From the NCBI GenBank assembly GCA_023897205.1, contig JAHWDD010000004.1, positions 4,092,001-4,156,000 on the forward strand: DNA of 64,000 nucleotides, given 5' to 3'. Shown here in pieces: positions 1 through 11,997 of this stretch. A program made the translations under genes and the position numbers. Within the stretch, counting starts at the first letter, position 1. Each line of letters begins with the position of its first letter. The notes beneath the pieces are model-generated. The model was not told where the DNA came from. It was given only the letters and a program-made list of their open reading frames with translations, and made no database searches. Source of the stretch: Exophiala sp. HKRS030. Taxonomy: Eukaryota; Ascomycota; Eurotiomycetes; Chaetothyriales; Herpotrichiellaceae.

Positions 1-256
1 GCTCGCGGAAAGAATCGCAGGGTTTGCCTTACGCAGGGAGCAAGAAAGCGCTGGCAAAGACGACTTGGATCATGCGTTTCCATGCTGGCCAGTTCCGCGG
101 GTTCTCGGGGTCTTCTGGTCCATCCCATTCGACAACATCGTCCTTTGTCTCTTGGTCAGTCGCAGCCCCTTCAGGCTCGCTAGATGGTTGTTCAAGGTGG
201 CCGTCTTGCGATGCGGCCGTCGTCTTCTCGTGGGCTGATTCCAAATCGGCCGCCAT
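1..256 (-). CDS. MFS drug/solute transporter, N-terminal exon only (runs off left edge)
   Basis: Only the first exon is in the window. It starts with ATG at 256 and encodes about 74 residues up to a GTAAGG donor at 32, so the rest of the gene lies to the left. Residues around 42-57 read VEWDGPEDPENPRNWP, the cytoplasmic N-terminal signature seen in fungal DHA1-type major facilitator proteins, and the exon ends in the start of a hydrophobic segment (VVFASAFLLP) that would be transmembrane helix 1. The preceding 40 residues are acidic and polar, as is usual for these N-termini. It is transcribed divergently from the Zn2Cys6 regulator, a common arrangement for a transporter and its regulator. 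The substrate cannot be guessed from this fragment. Confidence 0.85.
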
Positions 257-781
257 GATATGCTAGCAGGGCGATATGACTTGAGGTACTGCTGTGTGTT
301 TGTTCACTCGTGTCAGGCTTTGCTCGATATATATTTGAAGGCAGGACACCGCCGCCACTATGAAGGGCCGAGTTCAAGGGAGTCATGGCTATAGTTCTCT
401 GGGCAACAGGTGACTGCACCAGCTACTACTAAATCCGCAGAATAGTTCGTAAATACGGGATCAAACTGGAGATTTAATTAACACCAAGGGATTTCGAACA
501 GAAAGTGGACGTGGAGGGTCGAGACGAACATGGCGGTGCACGGACGGTCGATGCGGACGATGGCGCGGACGGTCGGACGGTCATTCGCTTTCTACTCGTC
601 CATCGCCCGTCTCTCGGTTTTGAACCACCAAACATTGTTCATTCTCTCTTCCTGAAATGACCCTGGAAGTGTTTGAGAGCGGACAAGGGGACTGATACGC
701 TTTGAAAACGCCTGCATTGCCGTGCACGAAATTGAGCTCCTCGAGTGCCTCATTTCATTAATGTTAATATCGTCCTACACT
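257..781. promoter_or_regulatory. Shared divergent promoter with a CGG cluster (534-580)
   Basis: This is the 525 bp between the start codons of the MFS gene (minus) and the Zn2Cys6 gene (plus). Between 534 and 580 the triplet CGG occurs eight times on the plus strand, at 534, 541, 545, 554, 566, 570, 574 and 578, with the block CGGACGGTCG present twice (541 and 566). CGG is the half-site bound by Zn2Cys6 proteins in general. It is inferred, not shown, that the neighbouring regulator binds here. Confidence 0.55.
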
Positions 782-3115
782 ATGACCGACAATGCTCAAC
801 GTCCGCGTCCGCCGCCAAATCGGCGCAGAGACAAAGTCCAACTTTCCTGCGACCCTTGTAGACAGCGAAAGTACGTGCTCCGATGGCCATCACACAGATC
901 GTGAGACGCTTAACTTCTGCCAGGTTGAAGTGCGACCGACAGCACCCGTGCGGAGCTTGCACAAGGCGTGGCCTCACCAACTCCTGCAACTATGCGACGA
1001 CACCCTCTGCCGCCACGCCCGTTGCTCCGCGAACGTCCACCAGCCTCCATGGCAGACTCGCTGAACTGGAGAGCCTCGTCGTGACTCTCATGAAAGGCCA
1101 ATCGCTCCCAGATCCGCACACACCGATATCGCCGAGACCGACAAACTCGTTACCATCCGCAGATGTGGTGTTCTCCAACACCCTCGGACCAAAGAAATCC
1201 TCAGATGAAGCTGAATCTCCGGCAGACCCTGGCACCTTGAATTTGCGCAATTCTGGAACCAGCTATGTCCAGAGTGTCCATTGGGAGGCAATTCTCACCC
1301 AAATCAGGGGGCTGAAGGACGACTTGGTCATTGATAGCAAGCCCCCGCTCGGTTCACACTTGTTCTATGGGCCGAACCGTCATGCAACACGATATGAAAT
1401 ACTGACTGCTGTTCCTCCTCGTCCGGCTGTTGATCGCCTCATGGCCCTCCACTTCGATTCCTACATTGTAACTCCGTGTAAGTTCATCCCAAACTTTCTT
1501 TCCGCTCTCAGAGGAGGTTGAACGTGTGTTGTAGATATCATTCATGGCAGAAAGTTTCTTCGAGAGGTGGGTTCTTTCTCCCCTGGCCGACGATCAGCAG
1601 TTTGACATTTGGCTAGTACGAAAACTTCTGGAAAGATCCATCCGCAGCTTTAATCGCTTGGGTCGGTCTCTTGTTCTCCATGTTATACATTGCCGCGCTG
1701 TTGCAAATCTTCACCATTGACCTGACCGACGGACGAGCCGAATCGCTCAAGGTGGAATGTCTCAGCATGAAGGATGTCTTCCGGGAGAAGGCAGTTCAGT
1801 GTCTTCATCTGGCCAGGTATACGACGGGAGGACCATACATCCTCGAAACCCTCATCATGATCCTTACCGGAGAGTGTATACTCTTGAAAGATAGCGCCAC
1901 CGATGGCTGGCTTCTGATCAGCATGATACTTCATCTCGCAATGCGCATGGGCTATCATCGGGACCCATGCCATTTTCCCGGAATAACTCCATTCGAGACT
2001 GAAATGCGTAGACGCATCTGGACTACACTCCTTCAACTGGATCTCAGTCTCTCACTGGAGATGGGTCTTCCTCGAAGTGCCACAGACAAGCACATCGACA
2101 CAAAGCAACCGAGTAACCTGCGCGACTGTGATTTTGACGAGGACACGACCGAGATGCCACCTCCGAGGCCAGAAACGGAATGGACGCCGATTCTTCCTCT
2201 CATTGCGAGAGGGCGACTGATAACAGCTCTGGGCCTGATTTGCGAAGTCAACACCGACATCCACCCCCCTTCTCACGAGGAGGTCACGAAAATCGACGCC
2301 CTCCTCGGAGACGTGCACAAGCACGCCATTCCGCCCGTTCTGCGGTGGGAAACAATGCCACACCCTATCACGGACAGTCCAAACCTTGTGGTACAGCGGG
2401 TGAGTGTCGAGACGACCTACTACAAATCCCGCATTCTCCTGTATCGGAGAGCTTTGACCAGCAGCCAGCCAGCCCTTCGACAATCCCGAGAGCGGGACAG
2501 GGACAGGGAGTCGGTACGGATCTGTTTGGAATCGGCCCTCAAGATTCTGTCGTTTCAGGAGATGCTTCACGAAGAGTCTCAACCATTTGGCCGTTTGTGT
2601 CAGTTGAGATGGAAGGTCACCCACATTTTCAACCAGGATGTTCTTCTCGCCACGAGCGTGCTCTGTCTCTACCTTCAAGATGTGGACAAATTTGAATTGC
2701 CCGAGACTCCAGGACAGAATTTGTCGTCGTTGTCGTCATCGTCGCCCAGGGCCGAAGAGGTTCGTCAGCAATTGACAATCTCGCACAAGATTTGGCTCCA
2801 AATGAGTACGGCGTCTGCGGAAGCTGGAAAAGTAGCCAAAGCGCTGGGTATCGTCCTGGGAAACGCAGAAGAGTCGCCGTCTGTCGAGGACGGTGTCGGA
2901 AGCGTTGATTACGACTTTTTGACGGATTTTGACACCGTACCTTTGCATGACTTTGGGGTAGGGTTCAACAATCAAAATCAATGTGAGAAGTTCCCGCTGG
3001 TTGTTCGTATTGATGGTTGTCAAAAACTAACAAAAAGGGACTTTTAGATTTTCCTTCTGGACTTTACTCTCCTCTGACGTATTTTGATAATGTACTGGAA
3101 CCCCGGCTACCATGA
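782..3115 (+). CDS. Zn(II)2Cys6 transcription factor with fungal-specific TF domain
   Basis: Five exons join in frame to 702 residues: 782-870, 924-1477, 1535-1566, 1617-2982 and 3048-3115. The first intron splits the zinc cluster; after splicing the cysteines fall at about 23, 26, 33, 39, 42 and 51 (C-x2-C-x6-C-x5-C-x2-C-x8-C), followed by a polar linker. The middle region (roughly residues 190-450), with HFDSYIVTPYIIHGRKFLRE and the MRRRIWTTLLQLDLSLSLEMG motif, matches the fungal-specific transcription factor domain (PF04082 type). The last intron has a CTAAC branch site; without its removal the protein would instead stop at 3047 with a different tail. The start at 782 is the first ATG in good frame before the zinc cluster; one in-frame ATG lies about seven codons upstream. 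It is probably a nuclear DNA-binding regulator, perhaps of the divergent transporter. Confidence 0.92.
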
Positions 3116-5655
3116 GAAAGAAGATTCCGATCTGGGTGTCTTGACCGGCAGCCATATCATGAGCTTGCCAGCCAGCATGTCAAAAGTGAATTCACAACCA
3201 TCATGCTCCAATCTTGGGACCTCCTACACCCGTACTCGTAGTGCGGAGGAAAACAGAGGCCAACGACATCTTTCCAGGACAGGGAATTTGAACTAATCCC
3301 TTACCCACCGACTTGGCTGGTGGGGGCAAAAAGGGTTTTTTCTTTCTCTCTCCTTCGCAAGGGGTAACGAATGGTCAAGTACGAAGTACTGATACTACAG
3401 TAGTATTCTGTACTCTGTTCGAAGTAAGGGAAAAGTGGACAAAACTCCACCCGGTTTTGTTTTGGGACCGTTGTAAGTAGAATTCGGATTCGGGGGTCCC
3501 TTTCACTGTGCAGTACTCCGTAACAGTCTTGCAAATGTCTGCTCCGTGCATCCGTTCCAGGGAGGTTACCGTACTGTACCGTTGGTGAAGTAGAAGAAGA
3601 ACAAGCGAATGAGTTGCGTCTGAGATGGCAAGGCTACCAAAACAAAAAGTGAAACGATAAACGATATTGTCAGGCTTGTTTGTTGTTTATTGCTGTTGCA
3701 TTCACCACAGTACTGTAGGTAGGATCTTCCATATCCCAAAGATGTAAACGCAAGACGCGGGTTGTTTCTTTGAAGAAAACATGGAAGATGTGCAATCTCA
3801 TCAGCAACATTGCGAAATATCAAAGTGTGAAGCGTGAGGTGTCGATACGGGCCCGTGTTGGCGACAGTCCTTTAGAAAGAAAGAAAAAAGAACCCAATAT
3901 AGAGCTAGAGTATCCATAGGCCTATGGAGTACGGAGTACCTATCTACAGAGATGTACGTGGATGGAGTCGGGGAGCTGTTCATGTTGCGCAAGAATTGAC
4001 TGGAGCATTTGAAGAGTTAGAGTCGCGGAGCACTTCTTCGTAGACTACTCCGTAAGAGTAACTCTGGTCGGTAGTCACGATCCAGGGCGAGCAAGGATCA
4101 CAAGATTCAAAAGGGGTGACCGTACAAAGAATTGGAGAGGTTGCCAATTTTCACCACGACTACCGTTGTGAATACGAAGTACGGAGTCACGGCCGAGGAG
4201 GCTCTGTTCGAGGTACTGTTGCATTCTGTATAATAGTAAAAGTTAAAAAGAGCCCCAAGGGGGGTTGGGGGGGGAGGAGGGGCTTCTTGTGCGCAACATC
4301 TGTCCTGTATACGCGAGTACCTTGTCCGACAGATTGCCTAGCGTCAAGGTACTAATAAACTGTAGTGTCTCACTTTCACTTGTCCTTGGCTACTTACAGT
4401 AAGTAGACTCCATTCCCTAAATTGTCCCCGTACGTACGAGTGGTTCTCCTTGTCCTTTGTCCTTGGTTTCTGTACCTACTGTATGCACCACCTCCTCCCC
4501 CACCGCTCCAACTGTTGAACTAATGTATTTACGGAGTAGATCAACTAAACTAAAATACTGGTACATACTTGTACAATAGTTACAACCGCCCTCCCGGGCA
4601 CTACCTGTCGATCACCCTTGATCCCCCTCCTCCCGGGCCCCTTGACGGCGGCGGCACTGGGAAAGCAGAAAAGACAAAAACCCAACTACCGTTAGGGTTA
4701 TCTAATGTAAGTCAACTCCCGTTCGTTTCCGGCAGACTTACTCCGTATGAGCTTTTAGGTTGTTTATCCCGTACATAGTACATACATCTGTACTCCATAG
4801 TTTGGTGGACTTTTGAGGTGTGGTGTGTGGAGCGAAAAACTTTATCACCACCTACAGTAGAATACCTGAAGTGACGGTATTGCTGACATAGCTAGATTTA
4901 CCTACAGATTTGCAAATGATAAGCTACATACGGAGTACGTACCAAGCCACTCCGGTTTTCGTATCACCTTGACTTTTACAGAAGTACTTCATCTACCTAG
5001 ATATGGGATAAATCCCGTAATATACCACCGAAAACAAAAAAAAAATCCCCGAGAGGAGTACCTAAACTTTTCCATTGCATACGACGGTTACGCCGCGATG
5101 AGACGGTCTGGCTTGGGGGGAGCGAGGCGGTGCTTGCTTCGCTAGGCGTTTCCGTTGGCCATTTCTAGGCAACTGCAAAGGGTAGCCTATAACGATGTAC
5201 AGGCAATGGACTGCCGGTGAATGACCCCCCCTGCCCATGCGCTGTACAGCTACTCCCTACTACCTGCGAACATGCGTTCTGCGTCCGGGAGATGATACAG
5301 CACGTCTACTGTAAGACAAACAAAATAAACCACCTTCATCCTCTTCATTTCGACAAAACGAACCAAGGGGTATTTATTATATACGTTCATATTCATCCAG
5401 TCTTACCATTTTAACACCGACTTGCTTTTTCAAGTAGTAATGATACAAATGCACTCTGTGAGACATCTTTGCATTCCTTTTCCAGGACAAAAGATTACAA
5501 GAGATACACAACCTCGCCCAGGCCATGGCGCTTTGTAAGGATCCGTACGATAATCAATACAGACACGCCACCCCGAACGACTCCATCCCAAAAACCCTCC
5601 CGATCGCAACATTGACACACACTGTATCACAAGTGAATCATGTGGCCGCAACTAT
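3116..5655. other. 2.5 kb gene-free stretch rich in TACGGAGTA motifs
   Basis: No open reading frame here looks coding: the longest are under 80 codons and show no family resemblance. The stretch carries six exact copies of TACGGAGTA or its complement (3514, 3930, 4046, 4530, 4739, 4929), a near-perfect small palindrome (ATACTAC-A-GTAGTAT at 3392-3406), runs of G (about 4259-4275) and A (about 5033-5044), and many GTAC-containing words. It holds the 3' flanks of two convergent genes (the regulator and the rhodopsin-domain gene). No transposon ORF or terminal inverted repeat was seen. Confidence 0.6.
3514..4937. repeat. Cluster of six TACGGAGTA / TACTCCGTA motifs
   Basis: Exact nine-base copies lie at 3514-3522 (complement), 3930-3938, 4046-4054 (complement), 4530-4538, 4739-4747 (complement) and 4929-4937. 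Orientation is mixed and spacing is irregular, so this is not a tandem array. Near copies such as TACGGAGTC at 4180 also occur. Function unknown. Confidence 0.7.
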
Positions 5656-7090
5656 TTACATACGCCTTGGACTCCCACCTGGACCGTCGTGGATACCATC
5701 AGCATCACTCTGTTGATCCTCATATTCAACCTTGTAGTCAATCGTATGTAGGATCACATCATCCGTAAGCCCCTTGACACTTTCACTGCGATCGTTCTCA
5801 ACCTTGCTACTCGCCTTGGTGGCGTGAGGGCGATTGTATCCTCTCTCCATGGCAGTGACGGCCTCTTTTTGTTTTTCTCCCCATAGACCCGAACTGCCAC
5901 TGCTTGGATTCAGCGTACTTCCACCGCGAGTGGTAAGTCCAAAGCGACTGGCGAGCCGCGTGAGACCCCCACCATTCTTGAGTGTAGTGCCTTTGCCTTC
6001 GCTCCTGCTCTTGGAATGTCGTACAAACGATGCTGTCAATTCGTGCTCGGGAATGTTGACCACAATCAATCCCGGTTTGATGTCGGCGAGGAATGGCTTG
6101 AGCGAGGGAATGCATGCAGCAATGATGGACACGTTCAGCATGATCTGGGCAAAGACTTGAGGTACGAGCGCGTACCACGTCGGATCGTTCCGGCCGCGGT
6201 TGGTCCTGAATTCGCGCCTCCTAAAGACGAGCATTGCAATCGTGAAAGCCGGGACCCTGAAACGAACGCTGTCAGCTCTGCTCACACACTGTCAGAGAAT
6301 TGTCTTGTACATACGCAAGTCGACACGCAAAGAGACCGCTAACAACAAATCGCTTGCTCGAAGACACTTGGACTTTCTGCATCATGATAAAAGGCACAAC
6401 CACGATGGAAATGTCACCCAGGATGTTGAGGGTATATATGCCGACGTTCAGCGCGAAAAGGTCGACACATTTGTTGCCATTAGTGTTCCACGGACCGGGA
6501 AGACTGCACTTGAATGATACTGCAATGATACTCGCTATCGTCCACGCCACCAGATATCCGAGGATAGCGTAGCAGGAGAGAAGCAGCTTCCGGGTGGGAT
6601 TGATGGCAATGACCAAGAATGTAAGTGACGCTTGGGAAGCTGCTAGCGCTGCTATCTGGAGAATATCTGCTGCATAGATTGACTTTGACTGTCTTAGCAT
6701 AGGAAATACCGAAAATGATATGGGCAAAGAATACCTTTTGGAATGATTCAAACTCTGCATCGGATACCTTGGGACGCTTTCTACCCAGGCCGTAATGTTC
6801 GGCCACTGTGATGGTGATGGTTTGGCATAACGCCAGGAACTGTACAGGTGTTAGCATTCCCTACCAACAAAGTAGACGGCATATCAACTTACCGCCGCAG
6901 TGAGGATGAAATAGTCGTTCGGAGTCAGGCGATTCGTTGCTTTGAATCTTGTAAACAGTTTTATAAAGATGGTCATAACACTGAGCACAATGAAAATATA
7001 ACCGCAGACGATGATCCATGGCCCCGCCTCATCAGAAGACAGACTCCCCAGAGGTGCGCTGATCGGGGAATTATAGTCACCCGAAGACAT
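5656..7090 (-). CDS. Rhodopsin-domain (Fung_rhodopsin / PTH11-like) integral membrane protein
   Basis: Four exons (7090-6893, 6839-6735, 6688-6315, 6256-5656) join in frame to 425 residues. The introns are short, with GTAAGT, GTATTC and GTATGT donors. The N-terminus is short and extracellular-looking, followed by a helix (WIIVCGYIFIVLSVMTIFIK), the RFKATNRLTPNDYFIL loop typical of the family, and further helices containing YAADILQIAAL and FALNVGIYTLNILGDISIVVVPF, giving about seven membrane segments. The last 140 residues form a Ser/Gly/charged cytoplasmic tail. The family is the fungal rhodopsin-domain group (PF20684), which includes PTH11-like candidate receptors. No cysteine-rich CFEM domain precedes the helices. 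The ligand is unknown and a receptor role is inference; membrane location in the plasma membrane is likely. Confidence 0.88.
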
Positions 7091-10060
7091 CTTGGGCGAG
7101 AGGGCAAGGGGATTTTATTTTTGAGGTTGAGATCCAGCAGATGGGGGTGGAACGAGAGGCCGCCCAGGCGTTCTTGTATAGATATTGGATACTCTTAACA
7201 GAGACAACATGCTCAACAGCCGATGCTCAGCCACTCAAACCGAGTTCAGCATAGATGAACGGTCTAACCAGGTATCGATGCAGGAACGCACGCTTTCGTG
7301 GAGACAAGCACGCTTTGAAGTTGTATGCTCGACTTGAGCACATGTATGTACGGGGAGGGTTAATGGACCAGCCGAAACCCAACGAACCTCGTCGCGAATC
7401 ACGGTGCCTGCTGATTGTCGCCCGACGAGGTTGTTACAGCGTCTAGAAACTGTGCTCGCATGATCTGCCGCTGCTCGTGGTATGGACTAAGATCATGGCA
7501 CTCTGCCAAAGCGAACAGGGTTCGAAAGACTAAACCTCATATAGAAGAAGCCTCTGAGGATCAGTAACGAATGGACCAGGGGAGAAACGAGAGACAGAAC
7601 ATGCATTACTCCGTAAAGCGAGCAAGGACGGGGCGGAAACGGAGACAACTCACCTCGTCAAGGCCTGTCAAGGCCTGTACAATCCAAGTAGCGCAGCGTC
7701 ACAGTGGCCAGAGATTGCCAGAATCCCATGCTCATTGGAAATTTGGCGAGCTTGAGTGATCTAGAAGACAATTACACGGGGGACCCGCGTCTGCACATCA
7801 TTACATGAGTAAAGATCATGCCAAAAGCCCCAGGGAGCCCTGTACAGTATCAAGACCAAGTGTGCAAGGGAGGAAGAGGAGGAGCAGCAGGTCATGCTTG
7901 GCCCTCGCATGTACAGCCAACGGCGGTTCTTTCTGCTTGGGGGCTCTGCTACCATGCCAGAGTACAGTATGGATATCCTTGCCTCGTATGTCTTCTCGTT
8001 TATCAGCAACAGGCAAGTGATCTTCGTCGTCGGTGTTTTGTATTCTGTAGCACTCCGTATTCTCTATTAGCCACTCTCCCTTCACTCAGGACATTGTTCC
8101 TTCTAACTGACGTCTTTACCGCCTTGCTCTTCCGCGACTCTTGACAAAAATACAGGTGACTTGCACACCACAAAGATCATGCTCACCACGCTGATGTATC
8201 CGACGGTGGGGCCATGGCTTGGGCCTAGATTCCTTGTCATGTTCGGAGGACAATTACGCCAAGGTCTGGTGGACTTTTCATGTGCCATTTACTCGCTCTC
8301 GAGTGGATTCAGAACGGGATCGTCGTCGGGGAAGAGGAAGTTGAAGTTGATCTAACGGTTAGTGAGACGCTAAAGGCGGGACTTTCCACAGTAGTATCCA
8401 CAGGGGATGTTGAGGAGGAGAATGAGGACGAGGAGTCGGTTGGTTGTTGCTATCTCCCTCTTGCCTCTTATCCTATCGATGGAGTAACGCTGCATGAGAT
8501 CTCTTCCGGTAACGGCATCATCCTCCGGCATCTAATTTGTTCCAGACATGGATGCCCATGGTCCGCAGACCATGTCTTCCCACAAAACATATCCCGGTCT
8601 ACGGAGGAGTGAAGAACCACTTCCTGTCAACCACGGCACGGCCCTTGGATATCCAAAGACAAAATCAACAAAGTGCGAGTACGTCGACAGACACTTCACT
8701 TACAAGTACAAGGGCAGTGACCTCTACGGATTTCTTCGGAGTCCCTCTGTGGCAAGTGTCAACCATCAACGCTGATCATGTCCCCTTCAATGGCCGATCC
8801 TTCGCGATATGAGACCCCAAGCCTTATCTCTAGCAGCCATGGCAAGCCAATAGACCCATGTCAGGCTATGGCTCACCAGTTGTCCTCCTCCAATCTCAGC
8901 AACCGATACGACATTGGCAGACCAGGGATCTACGTCTCTCACGAGACATACTCTGTCGGTGAAAGTGCGTCGGAATTGTTTTCACGAATCACCTACGCAG
9001 CACTGATTTTCCTTGCAACCTGGATCCAGCAGACTCATGGCACTTACCAAGAACAGTACTCACTAGACCAGCCTCAATCCCTGATCCCCCCTCACATCTA
9101 GAGGGGATGATACCTTACTGTTGTCTTTTTGATCTTTACACAATAGCATCCGGATCATGTGTGTTTGGATTGCTGTTCTGGAGCTCACCTCCTCATATAT
9201 CTCCGGCGTTCAAACGGCCCAGCTCTCTACGGAGTACGGAGTACAGTTGAGGTAATTCTAAACTCATGTGGGCCAGGGCCATCTGTTATCAATCCAATAT
9301 AGAGGTACCTATCCATATACCCCGTACTGTATTGTACCAGAAGTACTCCGTAGTTGGCTTCTACATACGGGATACAAACTTCCGTATTTTGACGCTTGCC
9401 CCGACCCTAACAGTCGCCTTTGCGCGAGTCTGCATTAGGCTCTGCTCGATACCTCCTCAACGACTTGTCAAAGCACCATACTACCTTCACCCTCGAGCTT
9501 CTTCACTCTCCACCGTACAGCATTAGTTGTGCTTGAGAGACGCTCGGATCGTCCTCACTTGCTGCCCGAATCAGCGCTTCTTGGAACGAGGCCAAAGATG
9601 AACCCTTGCTTGCTTCAAAAAAGGCAACCCAGATCCATGTCGCCATCTCCACCATCTCTCCATCGAACGTGTTGACTCTACTCGTAATTGTCAAGGCCGC
9701 CCCCAGGACAGGGTTTCTCTGTTACTCTCCTCCGGCCCTGCTCAGCGTTCCATCGAGTCCCTTCCAGTACTCTTCTAGTATCGCTTCCCGATACATTTCT
9801 GTCCTGGCCTACTCCTAAGGGGACCCCTCGGCTCTCCAGTTCCACGTTTCTCGAATTAACCCATTTTCCGTCGCCACATGGCAGCCGTCTAGGCTCGTTC
9901 GCAGCGAAACCATTGACTTCGGTTCGCGCTTGGTACACTTTTGCGATCGGGCGAGTGCCGACCGCCTCTGTGCCTGTCTTCTCTTTTAAAAACAAATCCT
10001 TTCCTCGTCTCCTCACGTTGTCTCTTCAGCCTATCCAACTCCTCGATGATCACAGTCAAC
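7091..10060. other. 3 kb without a convincing gene, upstream of two divergent membrane-protein genes
   Basis: This is the space between the start codons of the rhodopsin-domain gene (minus) and the permease (plus). Small open frames occur at 8548-8775 (75 codons, plus) and 8778-9101 (107 codons, plus), but neither resembles a known family or has a believable intron-exon context, so they are not called as genes. TACGGAGTA-type motifs occur at 7607, 9228, 9235 and 9344. The last 500 bp before the permease start are pyrimidine-rich (CTTCTC, CCTTTCC), as in many active fungal promoters. Confidence 0.5.
9228..9352. repeat. Three TACGGAGTA-type motifs, two overlapping
   Basis: TACGGAGTACGGAGTA at 9228-9243 contains two copies overlapping by two bases, and a complementary TACTCCGTA lies at 9344-9352. 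This is the only place in the window where the motif is repeated head to tail. Confidence 0.65.
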
Positions 10061-11997
10061 ATGGGGAACCCAAACGAGACCAACAGCATGGAGATGCAAG
10101 AGCCTGGGAAGGACTCCATCTCTTCTCTTGATCGTATCTCAGACGAGCCCAAATCTGAAAGGGCCGGAGAGAGACATGTTGCAAAGGCCTACCCTGTGGC
10201 CACAGACGCTCCTTCGCTGAGGGTAAGCTGTTCCGTGAAATGAGCTGTGATTGTTCGATAACGGAACTAACGTTTGTGGTAGCGACTTTTCAGTTTCGCC
10301 CAGCTTCTTGCCTTCTCCTTGACGTTTATGGAATCATGGGAAGTCATGGCAATGTACGTTCCGATGCCTTGATCTGCAGGGAGGGATATCTTGGTTGATG
10401 AACGAATTGTAGCAACATTTCTGCAACCTTCTGGAACGGTGGCCCACGAGCTTTGATCTGGGGATGTATCGCTGTGGTCGCTGGTTCTCTTTGCCAGGCA
10501 TACTCAATGGCTGAACTCGGCTCCATTTTGCCAATCGCCGGTGCGCAGTACCACTGGACTCACATCATGGCTCCAGACAGTACGAAGAAGTTCATTACCT
10601 GGATGCAAGGTAGGGTTCTATGTCACCTCGATGAGCTTCGGCAGAACCACTGACATCTGTCCCTAGGTTGGGTCACCTGGTTTGCTTGGGTATCTGCTCT
10701 TGCTGGAAGTACCTCCGGTGAAGCTGCGCTTCTGCAAGCCTTGATCGCCGAGAACATCCCCGGATACACGCCAGAAAGATGGCATCTTACCCTGATCATG
10801 TGGGCACTGCTGATCAGCGTCGGATTGATGAACATGTACACCTTCTGGGTCATCCCATGGCTCGAATTGACGGCTGGTATCTTGCACGTCGTGCTCTTCA
10901 TCATCTTCATGGTTGTGCTCGTCACCCTCGCTCCGAGACACGACTCGCATTTTGTTTGGTTCACAGATTCGACGCAGTCGGGATGGGATAGTAGTTTTGT
11001 GGCATTCAACCTAGGAATGCTCGTACCTGCCTGGGGATTCATTGGTATTTCTGTCCAAAATTACCGCATGTCGTGATCTGCGTTGCTCATTTCAATCTAG
11101 GCTTTGACGGTGTCGTCCACATGTCCGAAGAAGTGCGAAAGGCGAAGCACGCTGTTCCTCGCTCAATGATCTTGACCATCGTCATCAACGGTGTCATGGC
11201 CTTTGCGACCATTTTGGTCCTTCTGTACTGCCTGGGCGACCCAAACACTGTCCTCAACGCAGCATACCCGATCGTCAACATCTGCTACAACGCGACAAAG
11301 TCATGGCCTGCCACCAACGCGCTGGTCTCGATGCTGATCCTCATCACCTACTGTGTGGTTGCAGCCAGTGTCGCTTCCGTTTCGCGCATCACCTGGGCTT
11401 GGGCTCGTGACGGTGCTCTTCCCAAATGGCTGGCGATTGTAAGTACCAACATACCAACACTACCTAGCCTTTGGCCCTGATCATGACGGAACAAACACTG
11501 ACAAGATCGCCATCGACTAGATCGACGCCAAACACCACGTCCCCACGAACGCACTGTGGCTCCCGATTGTCATCGTCATGCTCCTTGCCCTTTTGAACAT
11601 TGGCTCGACCGCCGCCACCGCCTTTAGCGCCTTCACCGCCCTGTCCTCGCTGGGCCTGTACACGTCGTACATCATCGCCATCAGCTGCATCTTGCATGCC
11701 CGCCTGACCGGTCGTTTGAGCGACAAACCGGGGGCCGCGGTCCAGTACGGAGGCTGGCGCATGTGGAAGGGGTTCGCCGTGCCCATCAACATCATCGCAC
11801 TCGTGTGGACCATCTACCTCACCATCTGGCTCCCGTTCCCCACCACGATCCCCGTCACCGGCACGAACATGAACTACGCCCTCCCCATCTACGTCGCCGT
11901 CGTCCTGGCCTCGCTCGGGTACTGGTTCGCCTGGGGAAGCAAAAATTGGCCCGGTTTGAACGCCAGCGCCATTGGTATGGTCGAGGCACATGATTAA
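10061..11997 (+). CDS. APC-superfamily amino acid/choline/GABA permease
   Basis: Six exons (10061-10222, 10283-10353, 10413-10609, 10667-11044, 11101-11438, 11521-11997) join in frame to 540 residues. About 12 hydrophobic segments follow a polar N-terminus of about 55 residues. SFAQLLAFSLTFMESWEVMA and FWNGGPRALIWG mark the first helices, GFDGVVHMSEEVRKAKHAVP is the conserved cytoplasmic loop of the ACT family, and SRITWAWARDGALPKWLA matches the helix 8-9 region of GABA (Uga4-type) and choline (Hnm1-type) permeases. It acts at the plasma or vacuolar membrane and imports a nitrogenous solute; which one is not decided by sequence. Start: the ATG at 10061 has the better context (A at -3, G at +4); an in-frame ATG at 10046 would add five residues. 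Confidence 0.93.

Noticed and set aside
4688..4697. TTAGGGTTA, telomere-like word
   Set aside because: A single partial copy with no array; expected by chance.
8548..9101. Two adjacent small plus-strand frames (8548-8775 and 8778-9101)
   Set aside because: No recognisable domain, frames differ, and no plausible intron joins them; kept only as a remark on the gap.
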